64,000 nt of DNA from Chryseobacterium sp. SNU WT5 (GTDB taxonomy: Bacteria; Bacteroidota; Bacteroidia; Flavobacteriales; Weeksellaceae): NCBI RefSeq assembly GCF_007362475.1, contig NZ_CP041687.1, positions 1,364,001 to 1,428,000 on the forward strand. The letters run 5' to 3'. A program made the translations under genes and the position numbers. Numbering within the stretch: position 1 is the stretch's first letter; every line of letters begins with the position of its first letter. This document shows positions 27,604-35,257 of the stretch, piece by piece. The notes under the pieces were generated by a model. That model was not told the origin of the DNA, ran no database searches, and worked only from the letters and a program-made list of their open reading frames with translations.

Positions 27604-27641
27604 TTTATAAGTAATTATTTAAATTAGTCTTCACGAAAAAG

Positions 27642-27770
27642 CTAACAAAATTTCAATTTACAAACGTAGTATTTCTCGCCTGTTTTAAAGTTCACAAGAT
27701 CGTTCCAGTTAGGAAAGCCCGAAAAGGGTTTAGAATTAAATGCATGTCCTTTTTCAATTATTTTGCAAAT
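27642..27770 (-). pseudogene. Decayed C-terminal coding remnant
   Basis: A 42-codon minus-strand open frame without a start codon ends at a stop at 27642-27644. It reads like a true protein tail: HAFNSKPFSGFPNWNDLV followed by NFKTGEKYYVCK. Its amino-acid mix is unlike random translation of AT-rich spacer, and it is opened upstream by a stop. I read it as the remains of a gene lost from this spot, but do not recognise the family. Confidence 0.35.
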
Positions 27771-28164
27771 TTAAACGCTAAGTCCACAAAGATTTAATTA
27801 AAAAATGCTGTTTTACACGCTATATTGAATTTCGCAAAGGCATTTCATTTAGCAAAGTTCGCAGAGAAAATATAATAATAACGATTAGCGGATATACATT
27901 TAGAATTATTAATAATTGCGGATCTACAAATAATTAATCATAACAATCTATCTCCCATACTTCGAATTAGTAGTTCAAATCATCCTATCTTTTTGGGTCC
28001 TTATTCAAGTAGAAATAAGTTATGGTGAACCTAAAGAAACATCATAAAATTTAGTAATTAAGAGTTAATTTCCTGCTGCAATCACTAAAAAAGCAACTGC
28101 AACCAGCTTACTATTTTTGTACTTACTCATCCTATCACAAACAGTCAAAAAGGATCCTACATAC
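27771..28164. other. Gene-free stretch with degenerate GCAAAG-type repeat units
   Basis: No gene is seen. At about 27774-27870 there are imperfect units (CGCTAAGTCCACAAAGAT, TTCGCAAAGGC, TAGCAAAGTTCGCAGAGA). They resemble dispersed intergenic repeats I associate with Chryseobacterium-like genomes. At 27889-27900 a 12-mer matches the IS1595 terminal repeat at 11 of 12 positions, possibly by chance. The rest is plain AT-rich spacer. Confidence 0.3.
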
Positions 28165-28195
28165 AAAAAAGCCATCTGTAAAAGATGGCTTTTTT
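28165..28195 (-). terminator. Terminator downstream of the NlpC/P60 gene
   Basis: The perfect stem AAAAAAGCCATC/GATGGCTTTTTT with a short loop lies 19 bp after the NlpC/P60 stop. It is symmetric, so it could act in both directions. Confidence 0.85.
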
Positions 28196-28213
28196 AAAAT
28201 CAATTATCTATTA

Positions 28214-28900
28214 TTAATTATTAGCAAAGTTACTGTTAAATGCTTCTTGAGATAATACTCGCTTTGCGAATCTAAATTTAGGACCCCAATAAGAATCAGC
28301 CAGTGAAGAGATCATTACCCCTCTGGATGTTGCGGCGTGAATAAATTTAATATCTCCGTCTGCACTTATACTTTCCACAATCCCTACGTGAGAAATACGA
28401 CCTCTACCATGTGAAAAGAAAACTAAATCACCTTTTTGTAATTCAGATTTTTCAATTTTTTCTCCTTCTTGTGCTTGAGAAGCTGCTACTCTTGGTAAAT
28501 TAAGACCTGCACTTGCTCCAAAAACTGATAGTACAAAAGCAGAACAATCGATTCCTTTTCTAGTAGTCCCACCATATCTGTAAGGTGTTCCTAAATAAGA
28601 TTCTGCTTCTGTTAAAATTTCATCTATTTTACTCGAAAATCTTACTGCTTTTGCAATTTCTTCATTTTTAACAATATTCTCTAAAGTTTTAGTAGCTACT
28701 GTTTGCTCATCTTTAAAACTGTTAATTAATTGCTTTTTAGCTACTTCTAATTTTTTATTATCAATTGATGCAAGTTTGGCATTCGAATTGTATTCATTGA
28801 CATAAGTTGCTGGACTTGAAACTACGTAGTTACTAACGCAAGATTGTAGTGAAAATGAAGCAACTACCGCGGTGATATAAAACAGAGCTCTTATCTTCAT
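28214..28900 (-). CDS. C40-family NlpC/P60 peptidase, lipoprotein
   Basis: This 228-residue cell-wall hydrolase has a lipoprotein signal (MKIRALFYITAVVASFSLQSC, lipidated at Cys21) and a helical linker. The C-terminal NlpC/P60 domain has catalytic Cys119 in RKGIDCSAFV, His in RISHVGIVES and a third polar residue in KFIHAATSRGV. It probably cleaves peptidoglycan stem peptides at the outer membrane. Monocistronic, with a TATTTTTG box at 28950-28957. Confidence 0.93.
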   Translation of the reverse strand: MKIRALFYITAVVASFSLQSCVSNYVVSSPATYVNEYNSNAKLASIDNKKLEVAKKQLINSFKDEQTVATKTLENIVKNEEIAKAVRFSSKIDEILTEAESYLGTPYRYGGTTRKGIDCSAFVLSVFGASAGLNLPRVAASQAQEGEKIEKSELQKGDLVFFSHGRGRISHVGIVESISADGDIKFIHAATSRGVMISSLADSYWGPKFRFAKRVLSQEAFNSNFANN

Positions 28901-28949
28901 ATATATTGATTATCTGTGTTAAATGTAATATTTGTTTTAAAATGCAAGA

Positions 28950-28957
28950 CAAAAATA
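28950..28957 (-). promoter_or_regulatory. Promoter -7 box of the NlpC/P60 gene (TATTTTTG)
   Basis: Minus-strand TATTTTTG matches TAnnTTTG about 50 bp before the ATG. No clear TTG is found at the -33 distance. Confidence 0.4.
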
Positions 28958-29051
28958 GGTATAACAGGAAACGTAGGGGTTAAATGACCCTCATTCAATC
29001 GCTATTTTAACACATTTTAACGTTATTTTTTGTAATGTTAATGAAAGTCAG

Positions 29052-29091
29052 ATCGCAATCCCTTTATATAGGTGGTTGCGATTTTCTTTTT
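29052..29091 (+). terminator. Orphan plus-strand terminator hairpin
   Basis: ATCGCAATCC pairs with GGTGGTTGCGAT around a loop, followed by TTTTCTTTTT on the plus strand only. No annotated plus-strand gene ends upstream; the NlpC/P60 gene is transcribed away from it. Confidence 0.5.
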
Positions 29092-29177
29092 GTTAAGATA
29101 TATTAACATTTATAAGATTTGTCTATTGACCCTATTATCGTTTTCTATTATGTAATACCTATCAACCAAAAATAAAC

Positions 29178-29211
29178 GAAGCCGTCTCAAAATAAAATTT
29201 GAGACGGCTTC
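29178..29211 (-). terminator. Hairpin in the IS1182 left end
   Basis: GAAGCCGTCTCAAA pairs with TTTGAGACGGCTTC; on the minus strand it is followed by GTTTATTTTT. It lies about 75 bp downstream of the transposase stop and would terminate its transcript while also containing the terminal repeat. Confidence 0.65.
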
Positions 29212-29286
29212 GTTTATTTCTTTTGTAAAGCGTTAAATCTTGATTATTTGTGATTTTTGCACATTAGGATAAAAAGGTGCTCTTGC

Positions 29287-30825
29287 TTAAGCACTCTTTT
29301 TTCTTAGATTGTGTGCTAAAGCGTGTAATCCGAACTCTAATTCGGCTTTTTGTATTCCTTTGTGCGTAAATCGCTTGAAGTTGCGGTTGGATTTTATATG
29401 TGCGAAGACCGGTTCCACGTCCGCCGTGCGTTGTCTGCGTTTTATTTTACCGATTTCACTTAAAAGGTTTTCCCGAACTTTGTCCTTATGCCGTTCTAAA
29501 TTTTGGTTGCGTTCTACTATTCTGTTTCCCTGAGCTTTGTGGCAAGTCCCTCGCAGCGGACAACCATTGCAATTTTGAGCCTGGTACAGTGAACTTGTCT
29601 GAGCATAACCGCTTTTTGTTTTTCGGTTTTTAGAAGATATTTTGTTCATTGGTTGTCCCATCGGACAGATGTATTGATCTTTCTCTTCATTATAGTAAAG
29701 TTTATCGCGGTGAAAGTCTTCGTTGATTTTCTTTCTTTTCGATTTTAAAATACCCTGTTCCTTATCGAAGGTGTTGTATTTTACGAAGGTTTCTATATTT
29801 TTCTCTTCCAGAAAATCATAATTTTCTTCACTGCCATAACCAGCATCAGCAGTAAGTTCTTCGGGTAAAAACTCATAAAGTTCTTCAAAAGTATTGAGGT
29901 GAGGTTTAAGCGTATTTAAATCATTGGTGGTTTGGTGTAAAGTATAATGAATAACGAACTGGGACTCGGAACTTACCTGCACGTTGTAGGCGGGTTTTAG
30001 TTGCCCATTCTGCATATGATCATCTTTCATGCGCATAAATGTGGCATCGGGATCGGTCTTACTATAACTGCCACGTCCTGCCAAAACCTTTTCCTGCTCC
30101 TGGTACTTATCCAGGTTCTGAGAAAAATTCTTTTGAATGTATCTTAATTTTGCCTTTGCTTTGGTGGATGCCTTCGGGTTTTTGCTGATGATCTCTTCTA
30201 TTTTCTTGGCGGTCTTCTCTATTTTATCTTTATCGATGGTTTTAAACTCCGGTGGTGTAGGATCGCTGTCTTCTTCTTCAGCAATGCTTTGGGCATAGTT
30301 CCACATTTGCTCAAGTTGTTCTGCCATCTTCTCTTTTCTGGTTTTGATGGCATTGCTCCAAACGAAGGTATATCTCCCGGCAATAGACTCTATCTTAGTT
30401 CCATCGGTAAAAACTTCTTTCAAGCTAACGAGTCCTTCCTCTGATAATAACAGGACGACCTGTTTGAAAATATCTTTGAAAATAGTCTTGAGTTTCTTGC
30501 TCCGAAAACGTGCGATGGTGTTATGGTCTGCGACCTGTTGAGCGGACAACCACATAAAATTAATATTCTCACGCATCGCTTTTTCGATCTTCCTGCTGGA
30601 ATACGTATTATCCATATAAGCGTAAACCATCACTTTAAGCATCATCTTGGGATGAAAACTGGGTTTGCCATCTTTGCTATACTCTTCAATGAGAAATCGT
30701 AAATCCAGTTGCTCAATAATTCCATTAACGATTCGAACCGGATGGCTTTCTGGAATCAATTCCTCGATTGATGGTGGGAATAACCAATTTTGTTGCTGGT
30801 TATAATCTTTAAATTTAATACTCAT
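29287..30825 (-). CDS. IS1182-family transposase
   Basis: The 512-residue DDE transposase has the N-terminal IS1182 region (FKDYNQQQNWLFPPSIEELI, then HPVRIVNGIIEQLD), FHPKMMLKVMVYAYMDNTYS, and DDE-type acids in VFTDGTKIES and TADAGYGSEEN. A late zinc-finger-like cluster has CPMGQPM, CNGCPLRGTC and FAHIKSNRNFKRF. Length is full for the family and the frame is uninterrupted. Confidence 0.92.
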   Translation of the reverse strand: MSIKFKDYNQQQNWLFPPSIEELIPESHPVRIVNGIIEQLDLRFLIEEYSKDGKPSFHPKMMLKVMVYAYMDNTYSSRKIEKAMRENINFMWLSAQQVADHNTIARFRSKKLKTIFKDIFKQVVLLLSEEGLVSLKEVFTDGTKIESIAGRYTFVWSNAIKTRKEKMAEQLEQMWNYAQSIAEEEDSDPTPPEFKTIDKDKIEKTAKKIEEIISKNPKASTKAKAKLRYIQKNFSQNLDKYQEQEKVLAGRGSYSKTDPDATFMRMKDDHMQNGQLKPAYNVQVSSESQFVIHYTLHQTTNDLNTLKPHLNTFEELYEFLPEELTADAGYGSEENYDFLEEKNIETFVKYNTFDKEQGILKSKRKKINEDFHRDKLYYNEEKDQYICPMGQPMNKISSKNRKTKSGYAQTSSLYQAQNCNGCPLRGTCHKAQGNRIVERNQNLERHKDKVRENLLSEIGKIKRRQRTADVEPVFAHIKSNRNFKRFTHKGIQKAELEFGLHALAHNLRKKSA

Positions 30826-30896
30826 ATCATTGACTATCAGTACTTAAAAATACAAAAACATCCCGATTCACACAATACTTCTTCAAAAATAATCAC

Positions 30897-30927
30897 AAAA
30901 AAACCGCCTCAGTATTGAGACGGCTTC
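30897..30927 (-). terminator. Terminator of glnA, overlapping the IS1182 right end
   Basis: On the minus strand CCGTCTCA-ATAC-TGAGGCGG (one T-G pair) is followed by TTTTTTT, 20 bp after the glnA stop. The same bases form the terminal repeat of the IS. Confidence 0.75.
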
Positions 30928-30946
30928 CCTTACTATTTAAGTGTTA

Positions 30947-33145
30947 TTATCTTGTAAATAACAATTCTCTATATTTTGTTAATGGCCATAATTCATCATC
31001 CACCATCATCTCTAATTGATCGGAAGAGTTTCTGATGACTTCGAAGAACGGAATAACATCATTACAGAATGATACTGCCATTTCTCTAGACGCCCCTTTA
31101 GCTTTTGCATCTTCAATTGCTTGCAGTAAATTTTCAACTTCAATTTTTATGATACTTACATGCTTAGAAATTGAACGGATCAAACTCATCTGCTCTTTCC
31201 CTAAAACTTGATATTCTTCTTCACCGAAAATTTCTTTTAACCCTTTTACATTTTCAATCAGCCTGTTTTGATAGTTTAAAGCGCAAGGAATGATGTGGTT
31301 TCTTGCAATGTCTGCTAAAACTCTTGCTTCAATAGCAATGGTTGTTGAATACTTCTCTAGTTTGATTTCATTTCGGGCCTCCATTTCACGATGGGTGTAG
31401 ATTCCCAACTCTTCATAGAGCTCAACGAATTTAGGATCCAATTCTCTCACTAATGCATCCGGGGTTGTTTTCAAATTGTTAAGACCACGCTTTTCAGCTT
31501 CTATGGCCCAATCTTCAGAATACCCATCCCCTTCGAACATGATGTTTTTACAAGCTTTAATATATTCTCTTAAAATATTGAATATTGCTTCATCTTTTTT
31601 TAATCCTTTGTCTACTAAGGCATCCACTTCTTTCTTGAAAGTTTTGAATTGTTTAGCAGCGATTGCATTCATCACCGTCATTACCTCTGCGCAATTTGCA
31701 GAAGAACCAACAGCACGAATTTCAAACTTATTACCGGTGAAGGCAAAAGGTGAAGTTCTATTTCTGTCCGTATTATCTAACAGAATATTTGGAATTTTCC
31801 CAACAACATTTAATTTCAGATCTGTTTTTTCTTCTGGAGACAACTTGCCATCTTTTACTTTCTCCAATTCTTCTAAAACCGAAAAAAGCTGAGACCCAAT
31901 AAAAGCTGAAATAATAGCAGGCGGAGCTTCATTAGCTCCTAATCGATGGTCATTCCCTGCAGAAGCAATGCTTACTCTTAATAAGTCGGCATAATCATGA
32001 ACTGCTTTTAAAGTATTTACAAAGAATGTTAAAAACTGCAGATTTTTCTTTGGGTTTTTCCCAGGACTCAATAAATTCTCACCTGTGTCGGTCGCTAAAC
32101 TCCAGTTATTATGTTTACCACTTCCATTCACCCCAGCAAAAGGTTTTTCGTGGAATAAAATATGGAAGTGATGCTTATGTGCAACTCTCGCCATTAAATC
32201 CATTAATAATGAATTATGATCTACAGCAACATTTACTTCCTCAAACATTGGGGCTAACTCAAACTGATTGGGAGCAACTTCGTTATGACGGGTAGTAACC
32301 GGAATTCCTAACTGAATAGATTTAATTTCTAATTCCTTCATGAAATTCATTACCCGAGTAGGAATAGAGCCAAAATAATGATCATCCAACTGTTGGCCTT
32401 TCGCCGGAGAATGACCTAAAAGCGTTTTCCCGGTAATTACCAGATCAGGTCTGGATTGATATAGTGCTGAATCGACTAAAAAATATTCCTGTTCCCAGCC
32501 AAGAGTTGGCGTTACTTTTGTTACGTTTTTATCAAAATAAGACCGGCAAATATCTGTTGCTGCGTCATCCACAGCAAGTAACGCTCTAAGCAAAGGCGCT
32601 TTGTAATCCAGAGTCTCCCCAGTATAAGAAATGAAAATTGAAGGAATACATAAAGTAGTCCCCATGATAAATGCAGGCGAAGTTGGATCCCATGCAGTAT
32701 AGCCACGTGCTTCAAATGTATTTCTAATCCCTCCATTTGGAAAAGATGAAGCATCTGGTTCTTGTTGAATCAACATACCTCCTGCAAATCTTTCAATCGC
32801 CCGGTCACTTTCAAACGGCGTAAAGAAGGAATCATGCTTCTCTGCAGTAGAGCCTGTTAGTGGTTGAAACCAGTGTGTATAATGGGTTACCCCCTTGCTT
32901 AAAGACCAGTCTTTCATCGCTACTGCAATTTGATCTGCAACATCACGCTGAATTTTAGTTCCCGACTTGATCGCATCTTGAATAGAAGTGAAAGCTTCTT
33001 TCGTTAAATACTCACGCATTGTTTCTTCTGAGAAAACATTTTCACAAAATAATGCGGATAATTTCGCAGGTACTTCCACTGCGTTATCTTTTCTGAAATC
33101 CTTTTGAGAAAGCAATTCAAGTGCTTTGAACCTTAAATTTGACAT
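30947..33145 (-). CDS. glnA: Type III glutamine synthetase (GSIII)
   Basis: GSIII makes glutamine from glutamate, ammonia and ATP. The 732-residue length is diagnostic of the Bacteroidota/cyanobacterial GSIII (GlnN) type rather than the 450-residue GSI. Motifs are THYTHWFQPLTGSTAEKHDSF at the N-terminus, the metal/substrate segment EVAPNQFELAPMFE, the ATP-site string KPFAGVNGSGKHNNWSL and NRTSPFAFTGNKFEIRAVGS. It has its own promoter and terminator and sits next to an IS1182 element. Confidence 0.96.
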   Translation of the reverse strand: MSNLRFKALELLSQKDFRKDNAVEVPAKLSALFCENVFSEETMREYLTKEAFTSIQDAIKSGTKIQRDVADQIAVAMKDWSLSKGVTHYTHWFQPLTGSTAEKHDSFFTPFESDRAIERFAGGMLIQQEPDASSFPNGGIRNTFEARGYTAWDPTSPAFIMGTTLCIPSIFISYTGETLDYKAPLLRALLAVDDAATDICRSYFDKNVTKVTPTLGWEQEYFLVDSALYQSRPDLVITGKTLLGHSPAKGQQLDDHYFGSIPTRVMNFMKELEIKSIQLGIPVTTRHNEVAPNQFELAPMFEEVNVAVDHNSLLMDLMARVAHKHHFHILFHEKPFAGVNGSGKHNNWSLATDTGENLLSPGKNPKKNLQFLTFFVNTLKAVHDYADLLRVSIASAGNDHRLGANEAPPAIISAFIGSQLFSVLEELEKVKDGKLSPEEKTDLKLNVVGKIPNILLDNTDRNRTSPFAFTGNKFEIRAVGSSANCAEVMTVMNAIAAKQFKTFKKEVDALVDKGLKKDEAIFNILREYIKACKNIMFEGDGYSEDWAIEAEKRGLNNLKTTPDALVRELDPKFVELYEELGIYTHREMEARNEIKLEKYSTTIAIEARVLADIARNHIIPCALNYQNRLIENVKGLKEIFGEEEYQVLGKEQMSLIRSISKHVSIIKIEVENLLQAIEDAKAKGASREMAVSFCNDVIPFFEVIRNSSDQLEMMVDDELWPLTKYRELLFTR

Positions 33146-33168
33146 TTGATGTTGTTTTTTTGGTAGAG

Positions 33169-33197
33169 CAAAAATACAACAATTTTGAAAAATACAA
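33169..33197 (-). promoter_or_regulatory. glnA promoter (TTG-N18-TATTTTTG)
   Basis: Minus-strand TTG at 33195-33197, an 18-bp spacer and TATTTTTG at 33169-33176 fit the Bacteroidota -33/-7 pattern. The -7 box lies 23 bp before the glnA ATG. Confidence 0.6.
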
Positions 33198-33204
33198 CGC
33201 TATA

Positions 33205-33221
33205 CCCTATTTTTTATAGGG
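33205..33221. promoter_or_regulatory. CCCTAT-N5-ATAGGG inverted repeat upstream of glnA
   Basis: This perfect 6-bp inverted repeat around TTTTT sits 7 bp upstream of the glnA -33 element, where an activator or regulator could bind. Binding protein unknown. Confidence 0.4.
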
Positions 33222-33425
33222 GTCATATTAAAAATAAATGATTTTCTAAACAAAACATCATTTAAATCACTAGTTTAATTGAGAAATATCTATAATTGAA
33301 CATATAGATTATGGACACTCATACAAAACCAAAGGCTATAAAGGAAATTACGCTCTTCCCTCATTAAATAAATGTTAACTTTTCAATGTCGATAAAGCAT
33401 TCAATAAATATAATTACAAAATTCT

Positions 33426-33433
33426 TATATTTG
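33426..33433 (+). promoter_or_regulatory. Possible -7 box of the DUF6909-like gene (TATATTTG)
   Basis: TATATTTG matches TAnnTTTG but ends one base before the first possible ATG (33435). This argues for the next ATG at 33450 as the true start. No clear -33 box is seen. Confidence 0.4.
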
Positions 33434-33449
33434 TATGAATTCTTATATT

Positions 33450-35132
33450 ATGATAAATTCACGAGCTAGAGAAACCACTGAAGCAATCGAAAGACTTTAT
33501 GTTTCTATGCGTCACTTATTCTATCGTGGCTTTTTCAAGCCAGCCGGAATCTCCGGAGAAAGCCTTCGGTCATTGCTGATGACCATCAACCCAGAAATTT
33601 ATGGAACCATGGGTGTTCCTAACAAAATAGAACTCGACGGTCTTCTTTATGTTTTAGACCGCCTTCCAGAAGGAATCGAAGAATGTTCTTTTATTCATCT
33701 AACTTCTGATGAAGGATTTGAAAAGGGAAGTTTTGAAGTGATTGTTCCTAAAAAAAGACGACGTAACTGTTACCGAATTGATGAACACCAAATGAACATC
33801 GAAGTTTTGTTGGGTCGTTCTGAGATTTATGATATTCTGACTCACCTTACCTTCTTATATATAGAAGCAGATAAAATTCGAAATTTAGCCTTCATTAATG
33901 ATGAAAATGACAAACCAACAAGAGCTTGGAAAATCATTGAAGAAGCAGCCATCGGCGAGAGAAAACTAAGTCGAAAAGAGAAAGAAGTAGCTTTGATCCA
34001 TCTTTCATCTTTACTTGGAAGAACGTTTGATGAAACACTAAATGCCTACAATAATTTCGGTGATGACAAAAACCCCGACAGGCTTTTCAAAATCATTTAT
34101 AATTTAGGAAACGAAAGTTTCAATGATTATAAAAAAATCCGGGAACGTGAAATTCACTTTTCAGCGATTTTGAGAGAACGAGTTGGTCATCATTTCTTTG
34201 GTGAGAAATGGGCAAATAATGTAAAGCAAGTTTTGGCAGAGAACAATCTACAGATGCGACCTCTACACATTATTTCCGCGAATATGCACTCCGTGAAAAA
34301 CATGCTGTATGCAAATGATTCCATCGGAAAAAAATCTACCAAAAAAGTAGATTACAAAATGTATGAGGAGATATCCAACAAGAAATCTCTGCAAGAGAAA
34401 GTATTGGCACATTCGCAGGAAGCCGGATTGATCTACATCGACGATCAAAGTGGAAGTAACATTGATGTTCAAATTATTGATTTGTCGAAAACCGATTTAA
34501 AGAATACGCCTTTTGCAGATTTGAAATATTCGGGAGACGATGTTATCATGGTTTTTGATTATGCGTTCGGTGAACAGGCATATGAAATCATGGATGAACT
34601 ATTACGGCCATACGAATACAACGAGGAAGTTTACACGATGAAGGTAAAATCCATTTCAATCATGGGGAAAGCTGGAATCCTTATGGGCGGAAAAGGAGAT
34701 ATTATGATCCCAACGTCTCACGTTTTTGAAGGAACAGCAGATAATTATCCTTTTGAAAACACGTTGAAGCTAGAAGATTTCCAAGACGATGAGTTACAAG
34801 CTTTCGAAGGCGGAATGGTTACCGTATTGGGAACATCTCTTCAAAACAAAGATATTCTTCGGTATTTCATGGATACATCCTGGAAAGCAATCGGTCTTGA
34901 AATGGAAGGTGCACATTATCAAAAAGCAATTCAGGTCGCCTCGAAAATACGCCATCATATATCAGAAGACCTTTTTGTAATGTACGCGTATTACGCTTCT
35001 GATAATCCTTTGGAAACAGGATCTACACTATCTTCTGGCGGATTAGGCTTAACAGGTGTGAAACCAACTTATTTAATTACTTTAAAAATATTAGAGAAAA
35101 TTTTAAAAAGCGGTATGAAGTCTGGAAAATAA
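33450..35132 (+). CDS. DUF6909-like protein with nucleoside-phosphorylase-like C-terminal half
   Basis: This 560-residue soluble protein belongs to a family I associate with the name DUF6909, conserved in Bacteroidota and of unknown function. The N-terminal half (to about 290) is helical. The C-terminal half contains SIMGKAGILMGGKGDIMIPTS, a HVFEGTADNYPF loop, GGMVTVLGTSLQNKDILRY and GLEMEGAHYQKA. These resemble the nucleotide-phosphorylase (PNP/MTAN/AMP nucleosidase) fold and its substrate-contacting MEG segment. The start at 33450 is chosen because a TAnnTTTG box abuts the earlier ATG. The glycosidase idea is inference. Confidence 0.7.
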   Translation: MINSRARETTEAIERLYVSMRHLFYRGFFKPAGISGESLRSLLMTINPEIYGTMGVPNKIELDGLLYVLDRLPEGIEECSFIHLTSDEGFEKGSFEVIVPKKRRRNCYRIDEHQMNIEVLLGRSEIYDILTHLTFLYIEADKIRNLAFINDENDKPTRAWKIIEEAAIGERKLSRKEKEVALIHLSSLLGRTFDETLNAYNNFGDDKNPDRLFKIIYNLGNESFNDYKKIREREIHFSAILRERVGHHFFGEKWANNVKQVLAENNLQMRPLHIISANMHSVKNMLYANDSIGKKSTKKVDYKMYEEISNKKSLQEKVLAHSQEAGLIYIDDQSGSNIDVQIIDLSKTDLKNTPFADLKYSGDDVIMVFDYAFGEQAYEIMDELLRPYEYNEEVYTMKVKSISIMGKAGILMGGKGDIMIPTSHVFEGTADNYPFENTLKLEDFQDDELQAFEGGMVTVLGTSLQNKDILRYFMDTSWKAIGLEMEGAHYQKAIQVASKIRHHISEDLFVMYAYYASDNPLETGSTLSSGGLGLTGVKPTYLITLKILEKILKSGMKSGK

Positions 35133-35155
35133 ACTTTAATTCCAGTTGAGAAACA

Positions 35156-35194
35156 AAAACCCTTTTAGCACTTTGACCGCTAAAAGGGTTTTTT
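35156..35194 (+). terminator. Terminator after the DUF6909-like gene
   Basis: The stem CCCTTTTAGC/GCTAAAAGGG (35160-35169 with 35179-35188) is followed by six T, 24-27 bp after the stop. Confidence 0.85.
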
Positions 35195-35257
35195 ATGATC
35201 TAATATTTCCTCATAAAACTAAAATTCTTATCTTTCCATTCTAATAATTACATTGCT

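Larger units (their letters stand above)
29178..30927 (-). mobile_element. IS1182-family insertion sequence
   Basis: One transposase gene is flanked by a 13-bp perfect terminal inverted repeat, GAAGCCGTCTCAA at 29178-29190 and its complement at 30915-30927. Length is about 1750 bp. Each terminus also folds back on itself as a terminator-like hairpin. No target duplication is evident (flanks ATAAAC and CCTTAC). The element lies 20 bp after the glnA stop and carries a complete transposase frame. Confidence 0.7.

Noticed and set aside
27889..27900. 12-mer resembling the IS1595 terminal repeat, considered as a solo IS end
   Set aside because: Only 11 of 12 bases match, inner bases differ from the IS and there is no partner end; chance is possible.
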